A stretch of 64,000 nucleotides of DNA from Calonectria ilicicola (lineage: Eukaryota; Ascomycota; Sordariomycetes; Hypocreales; Nectriaceae), in the NCBI GenBank assembly GCA_020809705.1, contig CP085832.1, forward strand, positions 2,356,001 to 2,420,000. Reading direction: 5' to 3'. Of this stretch, positions 45,530 to 55,645 are shown piece by piece (the first letter of the stretch is position 1; every line of letters starts with the position of its first letter). The translations under genes were made by a program, and so were the position numbers. The notes below the pieces were generated by a model. That model made no database searches. It saw nothing but the letters and a program-made list of their open reading frames with translations, and was not told the DNA's origin.

Positions 45530-46876
45530 ATGACTCCAGAGATGGCTTGGTGGCGAACAATTTATTCTCTAGCTTTGCTTGGCACAGGGCTTCAGGTCTT
45601 GGCCATGCCTATGACTGGCTCTAGAAACATTGGTGACTCTATTTTGCATTATCTTGCTGGGCCATCGGTCATTGAGATTCCAGGAAATCAACGAAACGTC
45701 TTTCCGGCAAAAAACTTCAATCGCAATGTATCTACGACTTGGTGGGAGACTGAAGTCCTCGATGGTGGTTCAACCCAAGCTGCAGATGATTTTAAAGGGG
45801 CTCTTAAAGATGCTTCTTTTATCGTTTTTGACAAAGATATGTATCATGTGAGTTTATGACATTCTGTTCACCCAATTCTCTACTATAGCTGATTTTTTCA
45901 ACCTTAGGTTCTGGGTGTCAAGGACTACAATGCCTTCAAAAAAGTGGAAAATATCTTCAACTTTCCTGATGGTCCATCATTTGCTCAGCGAATAGTTCAT
46001 GATGGCACGGTGTTCTCGCCGGAGTGTAATTGTATCTTTTTTGCTGAATTGCATCCACCCAAAACCGGCTTCTCTGCTGACGCTATGCCTTGGATCTGGC
46101 GCGTTGACTTGAATCAAACCCCCCCAGCGACGGAAAAAGTATATCCATCCCCACAACTTACCATGGCAAACGGTGCGTACTATCATAAAGGAAGTGTATA
46201 CTGGGCACAAGAAGGGAACTACACTGTCCCTGGTGGGTTGGTCCGAATGGATCCATTAACTCTAAAAACCGAAGTTGTTCTTGACAATTTCTTTGGCCAT
46301 CGGTTCAACAGTCCTAATGATGTCGTTATTACCCAAGATAGTGTGGCATTCTTCACAGATGGCTATTACGGATATGATAACTTCAACGATACTCTCAAGC
46401 CCGAGCTTGCCAATGGTGTGTGGCGGTGGAACATCAATACGGGCGACTTACGTGTAGTCTCTGGAGCGGGAGGGGGGCCATTCACCAATCCTAACGGCGT
46501 TGCTTTAAACTTGGAGGAGAACATACTGTATGTCACAAACCGTGGGAACACTTCCAGCAATCCTGCAGGCGGCCGAACCATTTACAAGTTTACAATTTCT
46601 GAGTTTGACATACCTATCAGTGGAGAGGCTGTCTTTGCTTATGTGGATTCAGGCTTTCCAGATGGAATCAAGGTCGACAAAAGTGGGAGGGTTTATAGTG
46701 GCATCACTGGTGGAGTCCTTGTTCATGATGATTCTGGAAAATTGTTAGGCCTTATTAAAGTGGAAGACGGTGATGTCGCGGTGAATATGCAATGGGTAGA
46801 GGATTGGCTCTACATCGCTGGTAGAACCCACCTTTATCGTGTTCAACTCAACTCTGCAGGAGTTAACACTTACTAA
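45530..46876 (+). CDS. Secreted SMP-30/gluconolactonase-like beta-propeller protein
   Basis: 428 aa; exon 45530-45847 joins 45908-46876 across GTGAGT...TTAG. The N-terminus has a signal peptide (WWRTIYSLALLGTGLQVLAMP). The propeller is shown by repeated blade motifs: DGTVFSPECNCIFFAE, GHRFNSPNDVVITQDSVAFFTDGYYGYDN, GGPFTNPNGVALNLEENILYVTNRG and SGFPDGIKVDKSGRVYSGITGGVLVHDDSGKLLGLI. These fit the SMP-30/gluconolactonase/LRE family (PF08450), with metal-ligand residues in the NSPND and PDGIKVD loops. Such enzymes hydrolyse lactones; secreted fungal forms are poorly characterised. Alternative start MAWW at 45542. Strong codon coherence and a clean intron make the gene call secure; substrate is not known. 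Confidence 0.9.
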
Positions 46877-47196
46877 ACTAACTTTTGATTATTGAAATAG
46901 TATATTTATTGAGATAGTTTACAATCTTCTCGCGCTATCCAATAGAAAATATTTTTAGGGTGTCTAACAGACGAGATAACTGTTTCATGTTCATCACTAA
47001 AAATTTTCTTAGCTCTGCCGAACCCAATAGACAATCTCACGCAGAAATTTCCGATGAATCTAATACATAAAATAACAAACTCGAGAAAGCAGTACACTCT
47101 GATCCACTAACATGTACGTCATTTAGGGATAAATTGACCCAGAATAAAAAGCCCAATAATATCAAACCTCCCTTGGCACTTTTTATTTTCTAAGCT
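46877..47196. other. Short spacer between convergent genes
   Basis: AT-rich 3' flanks of the SMP-30-like and kinase genes; nothing else seen. Confidence 0.5.
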
Positions 47197-48785
47197 CTAG
47201 TCTCGTCTATTCTGTCTTGCATTATCTCGCTGTTGCTTTTCTCGAGCTAGGTAATACATGGAGATCATTGGATGATATGCATTCAGAGGATCCTCACCAG
47301 TATGCAGCTCTTCGACATCGGTGCCTATGTGGTCGCGAATTTTCGTAAAGCCTTTTCTTTTAAACACTCCGAAAATCCATTTCCCATTTCCTTTTTTAGT
47401 AGTCATGGAGACTCGCTTCACCTTCCGCATTTCATGAAGCTCTACAGCGCTTTGATAATCCGAGGATCCGATGATCTCCGCCAGCGTGTTATGAATCGTA
47501 TCCGTAGAACCAAAGTCGAATCCCATCATAGAATCAATAGCTTCAGACTCGAATGGAGGCGCTAATGGCCCCCGAGTCGGCATGAAATTGTCAACAGGGA
47601 AGCCATAGCCGTGCAGCATCCATGGATGAGTCATAACTTCTTGAAAACTGGCTCGTTGATCTGGATCGGTAGCGATCGTTTGAGAAATTAGGTTCTTACA
47701 TTCTGAAGATTTATTAGCCTGTGTCTTTTTCCTGGAGGGAGGTATCGCGGGGAGTGAACACACCAGCAGATAACCAGTTAGGGTAATCCACAAGACCTCT
47801 CGCGATCTTTGCATGCAATCCAGGGATATTGACATCATCAAAAGGAACTTTTCCGCAGACCATTACATACAAAACGATACCGAATCCCCAAATGTCCACT
47901 TTTGGGCCTGAATAGGCTTTCTTCTGCAACAATTCCGGAGCCACGAAGTAGTGGTTGGCACAAAATGTTTGCATATTTTGACATGGAGTATCAAGATTGC
48001 TCAAGCCGAAATCTATTATTTTAATGTCGCCGCTTTTAGTGAGAAGTATATTCTCTAATTTGAGGTCCCGGTGTACAATGTTGTTCCTGTGACAGTAGTC
48101 AAGGGCGCTCGAAATCTGGCGACAAAACTTGCGAGCATGCTTTTCTTTCAGCTTTCCATTGGAAATTATGTAATCAAGCATACTGTCACCATCGATATAT
48201 TCTAGCAGGAAACAGTAATATTTGTTGGTCTGAATAACCTCACGCATACTGGCGATATGGGGGTGGTTGAGGAGATTGACTGTCGCAGCCTCGCGTGCAG
48301 CGCGAATTGTCAAATCTGGATGGTCGTTATGAGAGATAATCTTGCATGCCGCCTGTGTTTAGAAAGGTCTGGTTAGTATATTGGATATCATACGAACATT
48401 TGACATTGGCAGAAATATTAATCAAGAGACCATTCCCAACCAAAACCAGCTGACTCCTAGGGTTCAATAGAACAGCACGAACCTGTTCACCTGTTCCTTG
48501 ATTCCTGGCAAGCTTGACCTTGCCAAAAATGCCAACGCCAATGGTCTTACCCAGAATCCACGTACCAGTCACAGTCGAGAGTATAGTCATTGGCCGGGCG
48601 GGTTTAGGTGGATTAGGGTAAAGAGAGCTAACATCTTCGCTATCGCAACAAGCCTGTGTTAAATGTGAAACAGGGTCCCCATTAAGCTCAGAGCTGAGGA
48701 AGGATTCCCTAGAGCGTTTACGCTCAACATGATGGAGCTGAGCTCCTGGATTCCCTACTAGGCGAGAGCACAATTCCCAACCCAT
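47197..48785 (-). CDS. Short KIN1-like serine/threonine protein kinase
   Basis: Predicted protein kinase of the CAMK/KIN1-MARK type, 465 aa. Exons are 48785-48483, 48352-47764 and 47702-47197, with introns 48353-48482 and 47703-47763. Glycine loop [14 protein letters not shown] (81-94), invariant Lys105 in [14 protein letters not shown] (195-202), DFGLSN (215-220) and APE (239-241) are present, so it should bind ATP and be active. The activation segment reads [14 protein letters not shown] where KIN1 kinases have CGSLYFAAPELL. The C-lobe [22 protein letters not shown] and WLSAECKNLI...[19 protein letters not shown] are KIN1-like. KIN1 proteins are usually much longer with a C-terminal KA1 domain; here only about 150 residues follow the kinase and no KA1 is seen. 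Probably a divergent, shortened paralogue. Confidence 0.88.
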
Positions 48786-49412
48786 ACTTTACTACATAAA
48801 TGGATCTCGTTTATCCTGAGAATACAGCTCGCTCGTGGGTAGGCGGATTCTTTGTCAAGTATTCAGTTGAGATATTATCTCATCTAATATTGTAAGATGA
48901 GAGGAAATGACGGTCGAAGGTGTCAGAGCACCAGGCTGACAGAGCTTAACCTCATCGAGCCGGCGATGTCGAATGACTCAGCGGCTTAAATGGCACATGA
49001 TTGCTTATATAAGCATATTATTTCGCGATATGAGAACTACCATAAATAAAAGTGGTCAAGTCGTACTCGTCGCCACGAATATCTGCGACAAAGCTCTCCT
49101 CTGCTGGACTTAGCCCCCTGAACACGAACCTGTTGTGCTTTTGCATGATATTCTTTATGGCTTTGTATTCTTCTTTAATAAACTCCTGATTGTTTGTATT
49201 GAGATTGGTGGTATGAAGTTAGAATATTTAAAGTTTATATATAATAAACTTTATTTTTTAGCAGATTATGAAATTAATATTATTATTTGTATTTAGCTTA
49301 TTTTTGATAAGTTTTAATTAGTATTTAGTGTATGATGTGAGAGGTAATTGTTTATAGAGAGTATTATTAGTATATTTTTTGGTAGATGGGTGGTTTTAAT
49401 TATAGAGGATAT

Positions 49413-49547
49413 TGTAACGGCTGTGCTGTTGACCGCTGTACCATAGGGCAAAAGATTGGTCAATAACTGCTATTGCGGCAATTATCGCAGCACCTAACAG
49501 CACCTAAGAGCCCTGTAAGCCCTGTGCCCGCAGGCCAGGTCATAACA
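49413..49547. mobile_element. Probable solo LTR of an LTR retrotransposon
   Basis: A 135 bp segment starting TGTAACGG and ending CATAACA, giving TGT...ACA ends, flanked on both sides by the identical pentamer GATAT (49408-49412 and 49548-49552), the target-site duplication length of LTR elements. Its base composition is balanced while both flanks are very AT-rich. No internal retroviral-type coding sequence is present, fitting a solo LTR left by recombination. Confidence 0.6.
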
Positions 49548-49800
49548 GATATAATATTTAAATAATATTATATTGAAAGTAGTAAAGGATATATATTAGG
49601 ATTTATAATCTTAATAAAGGAAGTTATTTTAAGTATAATTATTTAAGTTTTTATAAGAGTAATCTTATTATAAAATTAATTGTATTTTGGTTAGGTGAAT
49701 TATATAGTTAAATTTAATTATATTTGCTATTATTGTGGCTTTGGAGCTCTCTCTAGGTTAGAGCCCACGATTTACCAAAATAAAAATGGTCAAGTGCTAT

Positions 49801-49855
49801 AATGTCGATCTGTTTCTTTTTTTTTTTTTTAAAAAAAAAAAAAGAAAATGACATT
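49801..49855. repeat. T14/A13 palindrome
   Basis: AATGTC...TTTC-T14-A13-GAAA...GACATT: an almost perfect inverted repeat of about 55 bp with no loop. It could extrude as a cruciform, or be a head-to-head poly-A joint. Confidence 0.6.
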
Positions 49856-50659
49856 TTTCTTCTCGCAAATGAGTTCACTCATTTAGTACAGGAAAATATT
49901 GGGCTCGAGGTATGGAAAAGTTCGTCAAGCCCAGTGCTTCTTAGCTTCCCTGATGAACGACACGGTGCTTACTACGGAGCCTGAACGAACTAATGAATAA
50001 GTAACACATGCCATTGAGCAGACTTTTACCAATTTTAAATTCATCAAGGCCTGAGGCATGGCAATGATCGCTTACTATTTGTTGCATCATAACTCCAGTC
50101 TAAGCGCAGATAAGTGTATCAAGAACGTAGTCAAGGATTACAGACAAGGTTGACCGGCGTTAAGAGAAGGTGGCGTACACACACACGTGGCCAGCGATCT
50201 CCGTGTCGGGTCATTTTGGAGCAGGGGAGATGCGGAGATAAATGAGTGACGAAGCTACAATCCCAGAGGTGTCGTGCTAGAGTGGGCCATTTACCGGCAT
50301 TTCGTCTGAATTGATGTAGGCACAACAGCGCCCCTTTCTAGCGCGTCTTCTCCACCTCCGCCGCTAGCCTTGGTCTCTGCTCTCAGATAGGCTGCAAATA
50401 CGAAAATTTTTATTCTCGTATTGAGTAATTCAGGGCGCGATGGCAAGCTGTTCAGGGATGTCGATGGTTATTGCATGCATCCCCCCTGCAGGGTGTGGAC
50501 AATGATCAACACTCAGTTGCCGAAAAACCGAAAACCCCCTGAAATTCGCGTTCTGAAGAGAATCGTCGGACCGGCACAATACTAATTGGAGGGCAATGTA
50601 CTAGCTACATCGAATGGGAAAAAAAAAACCCAACGCGTAATATATTGCCATGATGTCAT

Positions 50660-51011
50660 GAGACTGTATGTCACACTCACAAGATGGTCTCAACAGCCTA
50701 GCCTAGCAGCCGGGCCTCTTAGGGCCCGGCCGGACCTTGACTACAAAGCCTCGATGCCCTCGACGGCACAGTCCAGTACTTATAGTAACAGCTAGATAGC
50801 TCTTGCCGCAACCGGCCCCAAATAGTCATACAAATCAGGATAAATGCCTAGATGAAGGATCTAGCTACTACAGACCTATCCCAACGCGGCTGCAAGCAAC
50901 ATCCGTATGCGGTGGTCACCGTAGCTAGCTTTGGATAGCCTCAACCTAAAAGAAACTCCCCTCGGCCGACCGGAACAGCTAGTCACAACAGCAGCTATAA
51001 GAGACCTAGAT
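50660..51011 (+). repeat. Diverged repeat, copy B
   Basis: It begins near GTCACACTCACAAGATGGTCTC and ends with CAGCTATAAGAGACCTAGAT (50992-51011), the same bounding motifs as copy A at 35170-35483. The interior is GC-richer and weakly similar. Confidence 0.4.
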
Positions 51012-52060
51012 AGACCCTTCAATTGACAAGACAAGAGCTTCCAAATGTAACCCTGTGGCCTCTATAGCTAGTGATACTGTATATCAACAAGTCTGGACTG
51101 GATCATGGTTGATCACTAGAACGAAAATATGTTCAGAGAGGAGCAATAGAAAAAAGTACACTCAGTGTTCATCACAATTTCGTCACTGGTTTGTTCATGC
51201 AAGAGCATTGGCTTTTTTTCTGTGACAGTGAAAGGCACCAGGCTAATTACTCCATTCAGAGTGTCACACAATCGGCAAAGCGTTTTAGCGGGATTGCTAG
51301 GTGATTTTTCATGTGGGGCCAGAGCAGAACAGTCGGGAATAGCAAAGTAATGAAGCACGGTGAATAGATGAGAAGAGGCGGAACTCGAATAGTCTCCCCG
51401 AGATGATCGGCCACTTCACTTGGAAATTGTGCGAGATGGGTCCCCAACACCTCTCGTGTGTCCAACCAGCCTCTTCCTGATGCAACTTCTTCGTGGCTTA
51501 GACTTGAGCTTGGGTGTCGTCGCCTCAAGACTAAGTGCTGCGGGTCTAGCTCACCTAAATGGTCGCACTAGTCGTGGAGCTGGGCTTTCCCCAGTGCTAC
51601 CCATATCGACCCAAAACGCGTACAAGAGCAAATAATAGCTCCGCTCGCCAGGGATGCTTCGGCGGGTAGATGAGCTAGACTCCCTACCCGATACATCCGA
51701 CGATTCGCGATTGCATGGCCTAGCCTCGTAGATTCAACCTGTATCCATGAGCATGGATCTCTCTGTAGCCACCAGAGACCAAGTTGACGAATGATAGCAG
51801 TCAAAGAGCTGCGTCGTAAACGGCGAATGCGTGCTCCTAGATTTGTAGGACCACAACTTGCACTCCACACCACCCTTTGCCAGGCTTGCATCATGACGGC
51901 TGGCACTAAGATGAACCCATGAACCAGACTGAGCCGTTGCAATTAGAATATAAACAAGTGTTTTTCTCTCTTTCATCTTCGAAATCTAGGCCATCGGCGA
52001 CACTCACTTCGCTCGTTGCTCACATTATTCACACTCGTTTACATTCATTTACACAGCAAA

Positions 52061-53334
52061 ATGGCCCGAATTCTGCCTTTTGTCTCTCTTTGGGTTGCTG
52101 CCGCCCTCACAGGACAAGCTGTCGGCTCTCCAACTCGAGTCGTGCGCGATGCACCAACACTCGTTAAACGAGACTGTTCTTCCACGCGAACTGCTATGCC
52201 TTGGTAATTTACCAATAAATAAAGGAATAAGTGACAATGTGCTAACTTAAATAGGGACAATTTGAGCTCTGATGAGAAGACTGCTTATCTTGATGCGGAG
52301 CTTTGTTTGACCAAGGCCGACAAGGTCACAGATAATGATGGTTCTCAGAACTTGTGGGATGACATTCACTATAATCATATCTGGCAAGCCAACTATGTTC
52401 ACGACGTCGTAAGTGTCCAGAACTGGAGATCAAGAAGCCATGCAGCGATTGTGGCCTGTGATGGTGACCGTGATTTGACGGCAAATATACCCACAAAAAA
52501 AGAAAGAAAAGCTAACTTGTGGCACAATAACAGGGTCAATTCCTTCCTTGGCACCGCTATTTCGTCTCTGTTCATGCAAAACTCCTCGAAGAACATTGCG
52601 ACTACACTGGCCCTCTACCGTAAGACCCAAACCATAACTCGGATACTGTAATCCAATCTAACAAACAATTCCGCAGGTACTGGGATGAGATTGCGGATGC
52701 AAAGCTATCAGATCTTAGCAACGCCACAATCTTCCAATCAGATGCCTTTGGTGGCAACGGATCGGGCGATGATAGCTGTATCACCGACGGCGTCTTTGCC
52801 AATGTGACTCTCCATTGGACAGGAAATGGCACGACCGGCGATTATTGTATTACTCGTTCTTTCGATCTCAGTTCCCTCCAAGAGGCCAGCCAGTCTGAGG
52901 TTGATGCCTGCTATGAAAAGACAACCTATGATGATGCCTGGCAGTGCTATGCAAGCCATCCCCATGCTGCTGGGCATGCTGGTACAGGTGGACTCATGTC
53001 CTCAGTCGAGCTCAGCCCTGGAGACCCAGTTTTCTTCCTCCACCACACCTGGCTGGACGCAATGTGGTGGCAGTGGCAGAATAATGACCTCGATAGCCGT
53101 TTGACTGATATGGGCGGTAACAACACCATGAGCCAGGGCGAATTGGATTACATGGGATGGCCTGCTGCGAGCCCTCGCCTCACCGACTACAGTGGCGACA
53201 ATGGCACCACAACCACCCTGAGCCATGTGCTGTATATGACCGGCCTTGCGGATAACGCGACAGTTGAGGATATTATGGACATCCGTGCCTCTCCTGTTTG
53301 CCTGACGTATGTTTACAATGATAGCCAAGAATAG
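52061..53334 (+). CDS. Secreted short tyrosinase / catechol oxidase
   Basis: Type-3 copper enzyme oxidising phenols to quinones, 346 aa. Exons are 52061-52203, 52255-52408, 52534-52619 and 52677-53334, with introns 52204-52254, 52409-52533 and 52620-52676. The signal peptide is MARILPFVSLWVAAALTGQAVG, followed by a KR site after about 37 residues that may end a propeptide. Copper site A is in WDDIHYNHIWQANYVHDVGQFLPWHRYF; copper site B is in HAAGH and DPVFFLHHTWLDAMWW. Several N-x-S/T sites fit secretion. It matches short secreted fungal tyrosinases lacking the C-terminal inhibitory domain of mushroom-type enzymes. The stop at 53332 follows closely after the common central domain. No melanin or secondary-metabolite gene is adjacent, apart from a drug-type MFS exporter 580 bp downstream on the other strand. 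Confidence 0.93.
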
Positions 53335-53915
53335 GTTAGATGAGATGTTGCGACGCGTCGTGATAGGGTAAAAGGCAGACATTGGAGACCGTAACACGGC
53401 ACAACAGACAGATGGTGAAGGTGGTCGACTCACGGTATTAAACTTCTTGTTCACTTTTTAATTATGTATAGAAATAATGAAATTCCATGGTTTGCCTCAT
53501 GATCTATGAGAGCTATTATAGTCGTTCTCACATCAACCTGATCATTTTCAGCCCACAAATCCCGTCAGTCGAAAGCCTCAGCTCTTTTGAACTAGCCTGA
53601 TGAGCAAGGGCCATTTGATGAGAAGGTTTCTCCTGAACTTAGAAGGTTTTTTTTTATTCATTCAGAGGGTTTATAATCCAGACATTACAACATAGTACAT
53701 CATACACGTTATGCTAGTGCTAGCCTTTTCCCACCAATGCCCGCCAGCTCACATTTGCAGTAAAGAATTAAAAAAAAAAAAAAAAGAATAATAATAATAA
53801 TAAGAAATGGCCTCCGAATATCCTTCACGATCAACCCAATTATTCTTGCTCGATCATCAATTTCTCCCCAGTCATTCCTATAGCATTTAACTGTTCTCGC
53901 TGCTCCAGTCCTCTT
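53335..53915. other. Spacer between convergent genes with simple repeats
   Basis: It contains an A16 run followed by (AAT)n at 53770-53804. No other feature. Confidence 0.5.
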
Positions 53916-55645
53916 CTATCTCCGCTGCGAACCCCCTCGTTTCAATCCATAGTCGTGAATACATACGCAAGCGCAGAGATGAATGGCAATTAGTACGGCG
54001 AAAGATACGAACACTGCATGTATACCATCCATATATGCTCGAGATATCATGTTTTTCTCTTCATCGGAGAGACCTAGATCTTTCAACGCGAATGCCGACG
54101 AGGTCAGCTTCGAGATAAGGGCAGGACTGAAGATCGACTTTAATTGACTGGATAACATATTGCTTAGGATAGCTCCGGAAACTATATATTTGTTAGGCTG
54201 TTGTTTAGAATGTACTAGGCATTGAGGGTTACATACCAGTAGTACCAGTGGCTCCTCCCAAGTCTCGCAAGAAATTTCGCAGTCCGGTTAGTACAGCTCG
54301 ATCTTCACTGTCAGATCCTGCAAAAAGACCAACAAGGACTGTAAAATATGAATAAGCTAATGTCGAGAGATTTCTTTGGGCCGGATGGAATACTTACCTG
54401 GTTGCAAGGAAGCGCCGACAGCCACGCCATCAAAGATACCAACAACGATAATCCTCCAAATTGGGGTCGCTTGATCGTAATGCATCTTTTCAATCGCTGC
54501 AAAGGCCCAACAAACGGCTCCGGTAACGATTACGGGTTTATAGTATCCACACTTGGATATAATTATACCAGTCAAACCGGATGAAAGTCCATGGGTGATG
54601 ACCATGGGCAGTATCAAGACTCCTGCCTCAGCAGGGCTCATTCCACGGACATTCTGTAAATACAATGGAATGATAAACAGATTCCCCCAGAACACCCAGC
54701 CGATGAGGACGTTGACGGATATCAGGATGTTCGTGGAACGATTGTATTGGAAAAGTCTGGCTGGTAACAGAGGCAGCTTCGCAAACCACCATTCATACGC
54801 CAAAAAGAAGCCAAGCAGCATCCCGCCAGCGATGAGCATACCAATTGTTGTTGGAGAACCCCAAGCCATAGTCGATCCGCTTTGTGATATCGGAATCTAG
54901 TTCGTATGTCAGCAATGGAAATCCCCTTTGGAGCAAGCATCTCATCACCCACCAAAATCAACGTGATACCAGATAAACTGGCCAAGGCCCCCACCCAGTC
55001 TACAAGTTTTACCTTGTCCCAAATTCCATATTCATCGGAGTCAGACTGTGAGTTCGGCCAAACTGACACCAGGTAACCGATAGCAACCGCGCATAGTGGA
55101 CAGACAAACCAAAATGCCCATTGCCATCCGATGGTCTGTGTGAGCAGTCCGCCTATGACGGGACCAAATCCATTTCCAAGGGCTATCGCTATTCCGATCA
55201 TGCCGAAATAATTTCCACGCTGCTCCAAGGTCGTGATATCGGCGATGGCAATTTGAACAAGTGCATTAATGGCGCCCGCGCCAAATCCAGTGAAGGCTCG
55301 AGCAGCGAATAGCTCCAAGGCCGTTCCGGAATAGCCACACCACAGGTTACCAAGTCCCATGATCGAGAGGGCTGCGACCAGGGAGGCCTTGCGGCCAAAT
55401 ATGTCCGACAGTCTTCCATTGATCAACTGGATGCTGGTGCTGGTAATGAGGAAGCTCGCTCCCACTAAAGAGATGGATGCGCCGGTGTCGAGTGCAGATG
55501 CAATAGCGGGGAGACTTGTTGAGATGGCGGTTTGATCAAGGAAAGAAATAAATTGAATCAAAGCCAGTGCTGGGAAAACGACCATCAGCCGTCTCCGCGA
55601 AAGAGAGTGAGATTGATTTTGGAGAAGGGGGGTGGACTCGTCCAT
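53916..55645 (-). CDS. MFS multidrug transporter, DHA2 (14-TM) type
   Basis: Plasma-membrane drug:H+ antiporter, 519 aa. The start at 55645 (MDESTPLLQNQ) has a typical polar leader; an upstream ATG at 55687 is less likely. Exons are 55645-54953, 54896-54398, 54338-54237 and 54181-53916. Introns are 54897-54952, 54339-54397 and 54182-54236, and frame is kept throughout. Signatures are LDQTAISTSLPAIASAL (helix 1, family motif D1), NGRLSDIFGRKASL (motif A) and GNGFGPVIGGLLTQTIGWQWAFW (motif C, antiporter). The C-terminal VGLFAGSDSEDRAVLTGLRNFLRDLGGATGTT is also usual. Fourteen hydrophobic segments can be traced. Such pumps export toxins, antifungals or endogenous metabolites; the cargo is unknown. 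Confidence 0.92.

Larger units (their letters stand above)
48786..52060. other. Gene-poor region with AT-rich island and repeat remnants
   Basis: 3.3 kb without a supported gene. 49190-49740 is strongly AT-rich except for an embedded LTR-like segment. 49801-49855 is a T/A palindrome. 50660-51011 is a diverged repeat. Frames of up to 124 codons (for example 51568-51942 minus) have no domain. Confidence 0.55.

Noticed and set aside
51568..51976. Overlapping minus-strand frames of 80 and 124 codons upstream of the tyrosinase gene
   Set aside because: They lie in the probable tyrosinase promoter, overlap each other in different frames and show no homology that I recognise.
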